This document shows, one piece after another, positions 55,437-64,000 of a stretch of DNA of 64,000 nt. The position numbers and the translations under genes were made by a program. Source of the stretch: Pseudomonas fulva NBRC 16637 = DSM 17717 (lineage in GTDB: Bacteria; Pseudomonadota; Gammaproteobacteria; Pseudomonadales; Pseudomonadaceae); the NCBI RefSeq assembly GCF_000730565.1, contig NZ_BBIQ01000005.1, positions 186,001 through 250,000 on the forward strand. The letters are read 5' to 3'. The stretch's first letter is position 1. Each line of letters begins with the position of its first letter. A model generated the notes under the pieces. That model was given only the letters and a program-made list of their open reading frames with translations, ran no database searches and had not been told where the DNA came from.

Positions 55437-57833
55437 TTAGTGCGTGCTAATTCTTTCCTTTGCCTCACTGTCGCGCTTATCGTCCTTCGCGACAATCTCG
55501 GAAGCCACATCTGGCAAGGGCTCCGGGGCGTATTGCAGCGCAATTTGCAGGACTTCGTCAATCCATTTGACCGGTTTGATCTGCAGATCCTGTTTAATAT
55601 TTTCCGGGATTTCCTTCAGGTCGCGCACGTTCTCCTCAGGAATGATCACCGTCTTGATGCCGCCCCGGTGTGCGGCCAGCAGTTTTTCCTTGAGCCCGCC
55701 AATGGCCAGAACCTGGCCGCGCAACGTGATCTCGCCTGTCATCGCTACATCCGCGCGCACAGGTATCTGAGTGAGTGCCGACACCAGCGCGGTGCACATG
55801 CCGATGCCTGCACTCGGGCCATCCTTGGGGGTGGCGCCTTCGGGCATATGAATATGAACGTCGTGCTTTTCATGGAAGTCTGCTGCGATCCCCAGGCTGC
55901 GGGCACGGCTGCGCACCACTGTCTGCGCGGCCGTAATCGACTCGACCATGACGTCACCGAGCGAACCGGTCTTGATCAATTGGCCCTTGCCAGGAATGAC
56001 CACGGACTCGATGGTGAGCAATTCGCCGCCCACTTGTGTCCATGCCAGACCCGTCACCTGGCCGATCTGGTCCTGCTGCTCGGCCAGGCCATAACGGAAC
56101 TTGCGCACGCCCAGAAGGTGTTCGAGCTGCTCGCCGGTCACCTTGACGTTGACCTGCTTTTGCCCTGCATGTTCCTTGACGACCTTACGGCAGACCTTGG
56201 CAATCTGACGCTCAAGACCACGCACACCCGCTTCGCGCGTGTAGTAACGAATGATGTCGCGAATGGCCGAGACATCGATCTCCAGCTCTTCTTTTTTCAG
56301 GCCGTTCGCCTTGACCTGCTTGGGCACCAGGTATTTGACTGCGATGTTTATTTTTTCATCTTCGGTGTAACCCGGCAGACGAATGATCTCCATCCGGTCC
56401 AGCAACGCTGGCGGGATGTTCATCGAGTTGGAGGTGCACAGGAACATCACGTCCGACAGGTCGTAATCGACCTCCAGATAGTGATCGTTGAAGTTGTGGT
56501 TCTGCTCGGGGTCCAGCACCTCCAGCAGTGCCGAGGCCGGATCGCCGCGCATGTCGCTGCCCATCTTGTCGATTTCATCGAGCAGGAACAGCGGGTTGCG
56601 AACGCCCACTTTGGTCATCTTCTGAATCAACCGGCCGGGCATGGAGCCGATATAGGTCCGGCGGTGGCCGCGGATTTCAGCTTCATCCCGTACCCCGCCC
56701 AGGGCCATGCGCACGAATTTACGGTTGGTCGCAGCGGCAATGGATTCGGCCAGGGACGTCTTGCCCACGCCAGGTGGGCCAACCAGGCACAGCACTGGGC
56801 CACGGATTTTCTTGACGCGCTTTTGCACGGCAAGGTACTCGAGAATACGGTCCTTGACCTCTTCCAGACCGTAGTGGTCTGCATCAAGAATGTCTTCGGC
56901 CTTGGCAAGGTCCAGGCGCACTTTGCTCTGCGCTTTCCAAGGCACCTGAACCAGCCAGTCCAGGTAGGAACGCACTACGGTGGCCTCAGCCGACATCGGC
57001 GACATTTGCTTGAGCTTGTTCAGCTCAGCCTGGGCCTTGGTCATGGCGTCCTTGGGCAGGCCAGCGGCCTCGATACGCTTTTTCAGCTCCTCGAGCTCGT
57101 TATGACCCTCATCACCATCGCCAAGCTCTTTCTGAATGGCCTTCATCTGCTCATTCAGGTAGTACTCGCGCTGGCTGCGCTCCATCTGCTTTTTCACCCG
57201 GCCACGGATGCGCTTTTCGACCTGCAGCAGGTCAATCTCGGCATCAAGCAGTGCCAGGACATGCTCGACCCGCGTTGGCAGGTCGACGATTTCCAGAATT
57301 TCCTGTTTCTGCTCGATCTTCAGGGCCATGTGGGCGGCCATGGTGTCGACCAGACGCCCGGGCTCATCGATGCTGTTGAGCGATGACATCACTTCGGCAG
57401 GCACTTTCTTGCCCAGTTGCACGTACTGCTCGAACTGCGAAAGCAGTGTGCGCACAAATACTTCCGACTCGCGCTCTACAGCCTCGGTTTCGTCGATCAG
57501 GGACACTTCGGCGCGCACATGGCCATCGACTTCACTGAAGCGCTCGACAGTACCCCGCTGCTCACCTTCGACCAGCACTTTCACGGTACCGTCAGGCAGT
57601 TTCAGCAGCTGGAGCACGGTGGCTACGGTACCAACGCGGTATAGCGCGTCTTCGCCCGGATCGTCATCAGCCGGGTTTTTCTGGGCGAGCAGGAGAATCT
57701 GCTTTTCGCCCGTCATCGCGGCTTCGAGGGCCTCGATGGATTTCTCACGCCCCACAAACAGCGGGATGACCATGTGCGGGTAAACAACGACGTCGCGCAA
57801 TGGCAAAAGAGGCAAGTCGAGGGTGGTCTTCAT
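55437..57833 (-). CDS. lon: ATP-dependent protease Lon
   Basis: A 798-residue heat-shock protease. N-terminal LON substrate domain (about 10-200), AAA+ domain with Walker [10 protein letters not shown], and the C-terminal protease domain with catalytic Ser674 ([10 protein letters not shown]) and Lys717 ([14 protein letters not shown]). A sigma-32-type promoter lies just upstream. The position between clpX and hupB is the standard one. Confidence 0.97.
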   Translation of the reverse strand: MKTTLDLPLLPLRDVVVYPHMVIPLFVGREKSIEALEAAMTGEKQILLLAQKNPADDDPGEDALYRVGTVATVLQLLKLPDGTVKVLVEGEQRGTVERFSEVDGHVRAEVSLIDETEAVERESEVFVRTLLSQFEQYVQLGKKVPAEVMSSLNSIDEPGRLVDTMAAHMALKIEQKQEILEIVDLPTRVEHVLALLDAEIDLLQVEKRIRGRVKKQMERSQREYYLNEQMKAIQKELGDGDEGHNELEELKKRIEAAGLPKDAMTKAQAELNKLKQMSPMSAEATVVRSYLDWLVQVPWKAQSKVRLDLAKAEDILDADHYGLEEVKDRILEYLAVQKRVKKIRGPVLCLVGPPGVGKTSLAESIAAATNRKFVRMALGGVRDEAEIRGHRRTYIGSMPGRLIQKMTKVGVRNPLFLLDEIDKMGSDMRGDPASALLEVLDPEQNHNFNDHYLEVDYDLSDVMFLCTSNSMNIPPALLDRMEIIRLPGYTEDEKINIAVKYLVPKQVKANGLKKEELEIDVSAIRDIIRYYTREAGVRGLERQIAKVCRKVVKEHAGQKQVNVKVTGEQLEHLLGVRKFRYGLAEQQDQIGQVTGLAWTQVGGELLTIESVVIPGKGQLIKTGSLGDVMVESITAAQTVVRSRARSLGIAADFHEKHDVHIHMPEGATPKDGPSAGIGMCTALVSALTQIPVRADVAMTGEITLRGQVLAIGGLKEKLLAAHRGGIKTVIIPEENVRDLKEIPENIKQDLQIKPVKWIDEVLQIALQYAPEPLPDVASEIVAKDDKRDSEAKERISTH

Positions 57834-57892
57834 GATTTCGCCTCTACAGCGGCCTTAGTGGCCGGAAACCGTGGAATTGATGTTTGGACCTA

Positions 57893-57921
57893 ATGTGGGG
57901 GTACACCCACGAAATTACAAG
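57893..57921 (-). promoter_or_regulatory. Sigma-32-like promoter of lon
   Basis: Leftward CTTGTAA, 13 bases, CCCCCACAT, close to the sigma-32 consensus CTTGAAA-N11-16-CCCCATNT. It lies 60 bases ahead of the lon start. Confidence 0.7.
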
Positions 57922-57935
57922 CGCTGGCGCAGGAA

Positions 57936-57962
57936 AAGCAAAAAGGGGGCCCAAGGCCCCCT
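57936..57962 (-). terminator. Terminator of clpX
   Basis: On the minus strand GGGGGCC TTG GGCCCCC, then a T-rich run. It lies between clpX and the lon promoter and makes lon a separate unit. Confidence 0.9.
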
Positions 57963-57995
57963 CTGTGCTACACGGTCAGGCGACCTGCCCCTTAA

Positions 57996-59279
57996 TCAGG
58001 CGTCAGGCGCGGCCTTGGCTTGCGGCTCGCTGTTCTCGTAGATCATCAGCGGCTGCGAGGTACCCTCGATGACGCTTTCATCGATCACCACCTTGCTGAC
58101 TTCCTTCGCAGAGGGAATCTCGTACATGGTGTCGAGCAGCACGCCTTCCAGAATGGAACGCAGGCCACGGGCGCCAGTCTTGCGCTCCAACGCTTTGCGA
58201 GCAACGGCCTTGAGCGCATCACTGCGGAACTCGAGGTCGACGCTTTCCATCTCGAACAGCTTGGCATACTGCTTGGTCAGCGCGTTCTTGGGTTCGGTCA
58301 AGATCTGGATAAGCGCTGCTTCGTCCAGCTCATCAAGCGTTGCCAATACTGGCAAGCGGCCCACAAACTCGGGGATCAGGCCAAACTTGACCAAGTCGTC
58401 AGGCTCGACCTCACGCAGAGACTCGCCGACTTTCTTGCCCTCTTCCTTGCTGCGCACTTCAGCACCGAAGCCCATGCCACCTTTGGTGGAGCGGTTCTGG
58501 ATGACCTTTTCAAGGCCGGAGAACGCGCCACCACAGATGAACAGGATATTGCGGGTATCAACCTGCAGGAATTCCTGCTGCGGGTGTTTGCGGCCGCCCT
58601 GTGGAGGGACGGAAGCAACAGTGCCCTCGATGAGCTTCAGCAAAGCTTGCTGCACACCTTCACCCGAAACGTCACGGGTGATGGACGGGTTGTCCGACTT
58701 GCGCGAAATCTTGTCGATTTCGTCGATGTAGACAATACCCATCTGGGCTTTTTCCACATCGTAGTCGCACTTCTGCAGCAGCTTCTGAATGATGTTCTCG
58801 ACGTCCTCACCCACATAACCGGCCTCGGTCAGGGTGGTGGCGTCCGCGATCGTGAACGGTACGTTCAACAGGCGCGCCAGGGTTTCGGCAAGCAAGGTCT
58901 TACCCGAGCCCGTCGGGCCGATGAGCAGGATGTTGCTCTTGCCCAGCTCGACGTCGTCACCCTTCTTGTCACGCTGGTTCAAGCGCTTGTAGTGGTTGTA
59001 AACCGCCACGGCAAGCACCTTTTTCGCGCGTTCCTGACCAATGACGTACTGGTCGAGGATACCGCTGATTTCTTTCGGCGAAGGCAATTTGTGCGCGCTG
59101 CTTTCGGCCTGGGCTTCCTGCACCTCCTCGCGGATGATGTCATTGCACAGGTCGACGCACTCGTCGCAGATAAATACCGAGGGCCCGGCAATCAGTTTGC
59201 GCACTTCGTGCTGGCTTTTGCCGCAGAAGGAGCAATAAAGCAATTTGCCGCTGTCCTCGCCGTTACGGGTGTCAGTCAT
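57996..59279 (-). CDS. clpX: ATP-dependent Clp protease ATPase subunit ClpX
   Basis: A 427-residue unfoldase. The N-terminal zinc-binding domain has CSFCGKSQ and CDECVDLC; the AAA+ part carries Walker A GPTGSGKT, Walker B YIDEIDKI and the ClpP-contacting IGF-type loop (here GFGAEVRSK region). The ATG at 59279 is the family start [12 protein letters not shown]; an upstream start at 59324 is not supported. It delivers substrates to ClpP encoded 108 bases upstream. Confidence 0.97.
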   Translation of the reverse strand: MTDTRNGEDSGKLLYCSFCGKSQHEVRKLIAGPSVFICDECVDLCNDIIREEVQEAQAESSAHKLPSPKEISGILDQYVIGQERAKKVLAVAVYNHYKRLNQRDKKGDDVELGKSNILLIGPTGSGKTLLAETLARLLNVPFTIADATTLTEAGYVGEDVENIIQKLLQKCDYDVEKAQMGIVYIDEIDKISRKSDNPSITRDVSGEGVQQALLKLIEGTVASVPPQGGRKHPQQEFLQVDTRNILFICGGAFSGLEKVIQNRSTKGGMGFGAEVRSKEEGKKVGESLREVEPDDLVKFGLIPEFVGRLPVLATLDELDEAALIQILTEPKNALTKQYAKLFEMESVDLEFRSDALKAVARKALERKTGARGLRSILEGVLLDTMYEIPSAKEVSKVVIDESVIEGTSQPLMIYENSEPQAKAAPDA

Positions 59280-59387
59280 TCGATCGATCCAATCCGGTAG
59301 GCTTGCAACACAAGATGAAGGCAATTGCGGGCTTTTTCAAGTCCGCAGGCAGGCGCGTCATGCGCCTACCTGCCCTGGCCTCCCGCT

Positions 59388-60029
59388 TCAGGAAGCCAGT
59401 TGCCGCTTGTCGTATACCGAGTCGATCAGGCCGTACTCGGCTGCGCGCGAGGCGCTCATGAAGTTGTCACGCTCGGTGTCGCGCTTGATGGTTTCCAGAT
59501 CCTGGCCGGTGTGGTAGGCCAGAAGCTCGTTCAGGCGCGCCTTGATGTTCAGGATTTCCTGGGCATGGATCTCGATATCGGTAGCCTGGCCCTGGAACCC
59601 GCCCAGTGGCTGGTGAATCATCACGCGCGAGTTCGGCAGGCAGTGACGCTTGCCCTTGGCACCGGCGGCGAGCAGGAACGCACCCATGCTGCAGGCCTGG
59701 CCGATGCAGATGGTCGATACGTCCGGCTTGATGAACTGCATGGTGTCGTAGATCGACATGCCGGCGGTCACGGACCCACCCGGCGAGTTGATGTACAGAT
59801 GGATATCCTTGTCCGGGTTTTCCGCCTCAAGGAACAACATCTGTGCGACGACGAGGTTGGCCATGTAGTCTTCGACCGGGCCAACAAGGAAGATCACGCG
59901 CTCCTTCAGGAGGCGCGAATAGATGTCGTAGGCGCGCTCGCCACGGGCGGACTGCTCGATAACCATAGGGACCAGGCCGCCTGCAGCCTGGATGTCAGAG
60001 CTCTGCTGAATAAAAGAATTGCGGGACAT
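59388..60029 (-). CDS. clpP: ATP-dependent Clp protease proteolytic subunit ClpP
   Basis: A 213-residue serine protease. The catalytic triad is Ser114 (QACSMGAF), His139 (MIHQPLGG) and Asp188 (TERDNFMSA), as in E. coli. The N-terminal 14-20 residues are a pro-region. It lies between tig and clpX. Confidence 0.97.
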   Translation of the reverse strand: MSRNSFIQQSSDIQAAGGLVPMVIEQSARGERAYDIYSRLLKERVIFLVGPVEDYMANLVVAQMLFLEAENPDKDIHLYINSPGGSVTAGMSIYDTMQFIKPDVSTICIGQACSMGAFLLAAGAKGKRHCLPNSRVMIHQPLGGFQGQATDIEIHAQEILNIKARLNELLAYHTGQDLETIKRDTERDNFMSASRAAEYGLIDSVYDKRQLAS

Positions 60030-60068
60030 GTCCTGCGCTCACTCCCAAATAGTCATGGCTTGAATACA

Positions 60069-60096
60069 CACAAGCCAGCGCGAAGGCTGGCTTGTG
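60069..60096. other. Perfect hairpin between tig and clpP
   Basis: An 11-bp perfect stem CACAAGCCAGC / GCTGGCTTGTG with a 6-base loop and no T run. It may be an attenuator or a processing site that separates expression of tig and clpP. Confidence 0.55.
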
Positions 60097-60119
60097 GGGG
60101 CTTCCTGCGAAAAGACCGC

Positions 60120-61433
60120 TTACTCGGCTTCGTCAGGTGCCTGGGCTGGCTTGACGGCCTCTTCATACGAGACCGACTTGTCAGTCACAGTCGCTTTCTG
60201 CAGAACAGTATCCACAACTTGTTCTTCAAGTACAACCGAACGCACTTCGTTCATCTGCTGGTCGTTCTTGTAGTACCAAGCGATGACTTGCTCAGGCTCC
60301 TGGTAAGCCGAGGCCATCTCCTCGATCATTTCGCGAACCTTGGCATCGTCTGGCTTGAGGTCATACTGCTTGACCACTTCTGCGACGATCAGGCCCAGCG
60401 CAACACGGCGCTTGGCTTGCTCTTCGAACAGCTCGGCCGGCAGTTGCTCAGGCTTGATGTTGCCACCGAACTGCTGAACAGCCTGCACGCGCAGACGGTT
60501 GACTTCGTTTTCCAGCAGAGCCTTTGGCGCTTCGATCGGATTGGCGGCCAGCAGACCGTCCATGACCTGGTTCTTGACCTTGGTCTTGATGGCCTGGCGC
60601 AGTTCACGCTCCATGTTCTTGCGAACTTCGGCGCGGAAGCCTTCCAGGGTCGATTCCTTGATGCCGAACTGTGCGAAGAATTCTTCGTTCAGCTCAGGCA
60701 GCACAGGGGCCGACACGCTGTTGACGGTGATGGTGAACTCGGCGGCCTTGCCGGCCAGGTCCAGGTTCTGGTAATCCTCTGGGAAGGTCACGTTGACGAC
60801 GCGCTCTTCACCAGCCTTGGCGCCGACCAGGCCGTCTTCGAAGCCTGGGATCATGCGGCCGGAGCCCAGCACCAGCTGAGTACCTTTGGCCGAGCCACCG
60901 GCGAACGTTTCACCGTCAACCTTGCCAACGAAGTCGATGTTGAGCTGATCGTCGGTTTGAGCGGCGCGCTCGACGGCTTCGAAACGCGTGTTCTGCTTGC
61001 GCAGCACTTCCAGCATGTTGTCCAGATCGGAATCGGCGACTTCGGCGCTCAGGCGCTCGACGTTGATCGACTCCAGGCCGGCAACGGTGAACTCCGGGAA
61101 CACTTCGAAGACCGCGACGAACTCCAGGTCCTTGCCTTTTTCGAAAGACTTGGGCTCTACGGACGGCGCGCCGGCAGGGTTCAGTTTCTGCTCGACGATG
61201 GCTTCGTAGAAGGAAGCCTGAACCAGATCACCGAAGGCTTCCTGGCGGGCATCGGCCTCGAAGCGCTGACGGATCACGCTCATGGGCACCTTGCCAGGAC
61301 GGAAGCCGGCAACCTTGGCGCGCTTGGCAGTCTGCTGCAGACGCTTGTTGACTTCGTTCTCGACGCGCTCAGCCGGAACGGCGATGGTCATGCGGCGCTC
61401 GAGAGCGGAAGTGTTTTCAACAGAAACTTGCAT
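60120..61433 (-). CDS. tig: Trigger factor
   Basis: A 437-residue ribosome-associated chaperone. The ribosome-binding motif GFRPGKVPM lies near residue 45, then the peptidyl-prolyl isomerase domain (about 160-245) and the C-terminal helical domain. The ATG at 61433 begins [15 protein letters not shown] and follows GAGGAA. It is the first gene of the tig-clpP-clpX block. Confidence 0.97.
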   Translation of the reverse strand: MQVSVENTSALERRMTIAVPAERVENEVNKRLQQTAKRAKVAGFRPGKVPMSVIRQRFEADARQEAFGDLVQASFYEAIVEQKLNPAGAPSVEPKSFEKGKDLEFVAVFEVFPEFTVAGLESINVERLSAEVADSDLDNMLEVLRKQNTRFEAVERAAQTDDQLNIDFVGKVDGETFAGGSAKGTQLVLGSGRMIPGFEDGLVGAKAGEERVVNVTFPEDYQNLDLAGKAAEFTITVNSVSAPVLPELNEEFFAQFGIKESTLEGFRAEVRKNMERELRQAIKTKVKNQVMDGLLAANPIEAPKALLENEVNRLRVQAVQQFGGNIKPEQLPAELFEEQAKRRVALGLIVAEVVKQYDLKPDDAKVREMIEEMASAYQEPEQVIAWYYKNDQQMNEVRSVVLEEQVVDTVLQKATVTDKSVSYEEAVKPAQAPDEAE

Positions 61434-61679
61434 GGATATTCCTCGTTGCACAGACGTTAGCCGGCGTTAGCCCGACTCCAGAATCAAGGGCAAGCATTCT
61501 AGTGAGTCGCGCTGCAGAAGTCACCCCACTCGGGACGACCTGAAACAACGCCGGTCGATTAACTTTCAAGGGCCGCACGGCACACCGCGCGACCTGTTTC
61601 CAATAAGCCTGGCCCGACATTCCGGCCAATACGTGCCGCAACATCTTGCTCAACAAATACACCTTGAACCGCACGGCCC

Positions 61680-61979
61680 TTATTCGAGCTCGATCTCGTT
61701 GAACTGGCAGTACTCCTCCCAGGACAATCCAAGCGCATCGGCCACCTCTCGATGGGTCTCCAAGCGCATAGCCCGCAATTGCTCCGGGGTTTCAGCGATC
61801 AGCTCAAGTGCGAGCTCCCAGGGCTGGATGCCTCGTTGTTCAGCGGCATCCTCGAACGCCCACTGAATTTGCTGCGCCTGCTCACGAGCATCCAGCGCGC
61901 GGATCTCTTCGAGCAGGTGAGGGTTCGCTTCGGCGAAACGCTGCAGCGCGGCAGCCTGGCGGGCTTCTTTTGCGATCAT
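61680..61979 (-). CDS. Small helical protein (DUF6388-like)
   Basis: 99 residues, acidic and rich in Glu and Ala, with no signal peptide. It resembles small pseudomonad proteins I believe are labelled DUF6388 (AFEDAAEQRGIQPWELALEL and EVADALGLSWEEYCQFNE). Function unknown. It stands alone upstream of tig. Confidence 0.65.
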   Translation of the reverse strand: MIAKEARQAAALQRFAEANPHLLEEIRALDAREQAQQIQWAFEDAAEQRGIQPWELALELIAETPEQLRAMRLETHREVADALGLSWEEYCQFNEIELE

Positions 61980-62252
61980 TGGCTATGTCCTGGTACTTCC
62001 CGCTTCACCGGGTTTCAACCGGCTGAAATCTATCAGCTTTTATTGGGATGCCACCAGCGGATTGCAAGGGCGGCTAGCAACAAATACTGATCCCCCGCTT
62101 CATGTCGGCGGTTCACCTGAAAGGTGCGGCCAGCAGCGGAGCCGCCCGTGTGGCGAGCCAGCCCCCTTGGGAGCGGGCGAGTCGAGCGCGATGACTGCCC
62201 TGATTACCACAGGATCAGCCACGCCACGCACTCACTCAGGGTCCGGACGCAC

Positions 62253-62293
62253 CAAAAACAAAAGGCGCCCGATCTCACGATCAAGGCGCCTTT
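62253..62293 (-). terminator. Terminator of the tRNA cluster
   Basis: Leftward AAAGGCGCC / GGCGCCTTT stem with a 15-base centre, then a T-rich run (TTTTGTTTTTGG). It follows the last tRNA-His. Confidence 0.85.
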
Positions 62294-62303
62294 CATATAA
62301 AGA

Positions 62304-62379
62304 TGGGGTGGACGATGGGAATCGAACCCACGACAACTGGAATCACAATCCAGCGCTCTACCAACTGAGCTACGCCCAC
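62304..62379 (-). tRNA. tRNA-His (GTG), copy 2
   Basis: A 76-base cloverleaf on the minus strand: GTGGGCG / CGTCCAC acceptor stem, anticodon loop TTGTGAT giving GTG, CCA encoded. A G immediately before the first base can serve as the extra G-1 found in tRNA-His. It is identical in sequence to the copy at 62552-62627. Confidence 0.97.
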
Positions 62380-62415
62380 CATATTGCGGTGTAACGGTAC
62401 TGCCTTACTGAAGCA

Positions 62416-62500
62416 TGGTGCGGACGAAGAGACTCGAACTCTTACAGCTTGCGCCGCTGGAACCTAAATCCAGTGTGTCTACCAATTTCACCACGTCCGC
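62416..62500 (-). tRNA. tRNA-Leu (TAG)
   Basis: An 85-base class II tRNA with a long variable arm. Anticodon loop TTTAGGT gives TAG, reading CUA. CCA is encoded. Confidence 0.97.
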
Positions 62501-62508
62501 GTAACGCT

Positions 62509-62543
62509 TAAAACAAAGGCGCCAGTTACAGCGCGGCGCCTTT
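62509..62543 (-). terminator. Terminator-like hairpin inside the tRNA cluster
   Basis: AAAGGCGCC / GGCGCCTTT with an 11-base centre, followed leftward by TTTGTTTTA. It lies after the first tRNA-His and before tRNA-Leu, and has the same stem as the terminator at the cluster end. Confidence 0.65.
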
Positions 62544-62551
62544 GAAGAATA

Positions 62552-62627
62552 TGGGGTGGACGATGGGAATCGAACCCACGACAACTGGAATCACAATCCA
62601 GCGCTCTACCAACTGAGCTACGCCCAC
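62552..62627 (-). tRNA. tRNA-His (GTG), copy 1
   Basis: A 76-base cloverleaf identical to the copy at 62304-62379, anticodon GTG, encoded CCA. Confidence 0.97.
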
Positions 62628-62668
62628 CAAAACGCGTTCAATCACCTTGCTTGCCAAAGCTGCCTAAG

Positions 62669-62745
62669 TGGCGCACCCGGCAGGACTCGAACCTGCGACC
62701 ATCCGCTTAGAAGGCGGATGCTCTATCCAGCTGAGCTACGGGCGC
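62669..62745 (-). tRNA. tRNA-Arg (TCT)
   Basis: A 77-base tRNA with acceptor stem GCGCCCG / CGGGTGC (one G-T pair), anticodon loop CTTCTAA giving TCT, reading AGA. CCA encoded. It is the first gene of the leftward cluster. Confidence 0.97.
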
Positions 62746-63015
62746 TTAAGCATGAAGCCTAACCGAACAAGGCACTGACAGCTCACTGCCAAACGACTCA
62801 TTCTGCCCGACTTCGCCAACCAGTGCTAGGCTGTGCCCGACAAGTGCGGCGAATCTTATAGCCGACCCCTGGGGTCGTCAACAACTTTCTAAAAAAAATT
62901 TAAATTATTGAAGGGGTTAGGGCATTTGCCCGACCGCCCGCCTTTGCCCTCCGGCCATGTCGTGCGAGAATACGCGTTCTTTATTGTTTCCCTTCCGATG
63001 GTTAATCACGCGTCT

Positions 63016-63873
63016 ATGACTGCACAACTAATCGATGGCAAGGCGATTGCCGCCAAGCTGCGCCAGCAAATCGCTCAACGTGTCGCGCAGCGGCGCCAGG
63101 AGGGCCTGCGCACGCCGGGCCTGGCAGTGATTCTGGTCGGCACCGACCCTGCCTCCCAGGTTTACGTCTCGCACAAGCGCAAGGATTGCGAAGAGGTAGG
63201 CTTCCTGTCGCAGGCCTTCGACCTGCCGAGTCACACCACGCAAGAAGCACTTACTGAACTGATCGATCGTCTCAATGACGACCCGTCCATTGACGGCATC
63301 CTGCTGCAACTGCCGCTGCCCGCGCACCTCGACGCATCGTTGCTGCTCGAGCGCATCCGCCCGGACAAGGATGTGGACGGCTTCCACCCCTACAACGTCG
63401 GTCGCCTCGCACAACGCATTCCGCTGCTGCGCCCCTGCACACCCAAAGGCATCATGACCCTGCTTGAAAGCACGGGGCAGGACCTGTACGGCATGAATGC
63501 CGTGATCGTCGGGGCCTCCAACATCGTTGGCCGGCCAATGGCGCTGGAGTTGTTGCTCAGCGGATGTACGATCACCGTGTGCCACCGCTTCACCCAGGAC
63601 CTGGCAGGACATGTTGGGCGCGCGGACCTGGTGGTCGTAGCCGCGGGCAAACCCGGGTTGGTCAAGGGTGAATGGATCAAGGAAGGCGCCATCGTCATCG
63701 ATGTCGGCATCAACCGTCAGGAAGATGGCAAGCTGGTGGGCGACGTCGTCTACGAAACCGCCCTCCCCCGTGCTGGCTGGATTACCCCGGTACCGGGTGG
63801 CGTGGGCCCGATGACCCGCGCCTGCCTGTTGGAAAACACCTTGTATGCGGCCGAGACGCTTCACGGCGATTGA
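63016..63873 (+). CDS. folD: Bifunctional methylenetetrahydrofolate dehydrogenase/cyclohydrolase FolD
   Basis: 285 residues, the family length. The catalytic Lys is in [13 protein letters not shown], the substrate loop in [11 protein letters not shown], and the NADP site in [32 protein letters not shown] closes the active site. The ATG at 63016 ([12 protein letters not shown]) is preferred over one at 62998. No strong ribosome-binding site is seen. Confidence 0.95.
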   Translation: MTAQLIDGKAIAAKLRQQIAQRVAQRRQEGLRTPGLAVILVGTDPASQVYVSHKRKDCEEVGFLSQAFDLPSHTTQEALTELIDRLNDDPSIDGILLQLPLPAHLDASLLLERIRPDKDVDGFHPYNVGRLAQRIPLLRPCTPKGIMTLLESTGQDLYGMNAVIVGASNIVGRPMALELLLSGCTITVCHRFTQDLAGHVGRADLVVVAAGKPGLVKGEWIKEGAIVIDVGINRQEDGKLVGDVVYETALPRAGWITPVPGGVGPMTRACLLENTLYAAETLHGD

Positions 63874-63914
63874 GGCGAGCGAGCATGGCGGCCCTGCCGT
63901 CATTGCGTGAGCGA

Positions 63915-63941
63915 GGGGCGGTCATCGGCCGCCCCATTTTG
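63915..63941 (+). terminator. Terminator of folD
   Basis: GGGGCGG / CCGCCCC 7-bp stem with a 7-base loop, then ATTTTG. It lies 40 bases after the folD stop. Confidence 0.75.
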
Positions 63942-63957
63942 ATTCAGGCGAATTCGA

Positions 63958-64000
63958 TTATCGGTTAGCCTGGGCGTCCTGCCACCGCATGTAGTCATCG
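63958..64000 (-). CDS. 3' tip of a leftward gene at the window edge
   Basis: Read leftward from the edge, an open frame ends DDYMRWQDAQANR and stops with TAA at 63958-63960. The codon use is natural for this genome, but 14 codons are too few to name the protein. Confidence 0.35.
   Translation of the reverse strand, partial: DDYMRWQDAQANR

Noticed and set aside
55377..57386. Long open frame opposite lon
   Set aside because: Reverse-strand shadow; lon is certain from motifs and length.
59325..61460. Long open frame opposite clpP and tig
   Set aside because: It spans two certain genes and their gap in antisense, so it is a codon-bias artefact.

Overview
This window is a GC-rich, gene-dense stretch of chromosome that looks like the Pseudomonas putida group. 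The evidence is the type of genes present: an OprI murein lipoprotein, a bacteriophytochrome with its own response regulator, an AcnD/PrpF-type 2-methylcitrate operon, a CysB/APS-reductase pair, and the tig-clpP-clpX-lon-hupB-ppiD block. The species call rests on gene content and remembered synteny; no alignment was run. There is no prophage, insertion sequence or CRISPR array. Accessory content is limited to an orphan tryptophan-rich gene, a decayed homocysteine methyltransferase and a few small unknowns.

Layout. 1-4056: 3' part of a bacteriophytochrome kinase, a single-domain receiver and a REC-PAS-kinase-REC hybrid kinase. 4.2-6 kb: tRNA-Gln, a YdcH-like protein and a ZapE/AFG1-type ATPase. 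6-10 kb: propionyl-CoA synthetase, a LysR regulator and an HPP-CBS membrane protein. 10.3-13 kb: two PepSY proteins feeding an OmpR-type two-component pair. 13.1-16.6 kb: patatin, queD, the orphan 412-aa gene and a DUF1289 protein. 17-26.5 kb: acnB, then the leftward operon GntR-prpB-prpC-acnD-prpF, with no prpD where related genomes often carry it. Together with prpE these genes activate propionate and run the methylcitrate cycle. 26.8-29.9 kb: a three-gene operon (retropepsin-like protease, inactive transglutaminase/7TM protein, ATP-grasp ligase), one of the least understood systems here.

30-37 kb: pabB, cysH, cysB, a universal stress protein, a ketopantoate reductase-like gene, DAHP synthase, a small GNAT and oprI. 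37.4-42.7 kb: an L,D-transpeptidase, a small unknown, and tesA divergent from a YbbA/YbbP-type ABC exporter. 42.7-47.7 kb: an internally deleted homocysteine S-methyltransferase pseudogene, an IclR regulator, greB, a small unknown, a MltF-like lytic transglycosylase and a TatD nuclease. 47.7-52.9 kb: a chemoreceptor preceded by a perfect Anr/FNR-type box, a Mpo1-like membrane protein, a thioesterase, a CHAD protein with a small lipoprotein, and a RssA-type patatin.

52.9-61.4 kb holds the leftward proteostasis block ppiD, hupB, lon, clpX, clpP and tig, with a sigma-32-like promoter before lon and terminators separating units. 61.7-62.75 kb has a small DUF protein and four tRNA genes (Arg, His, Leu, His) in which the tRNA-His gene and its flanking hairpin are duplicated. 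The window closes with folD, its terminator and the 3' tip of a leftward gene.
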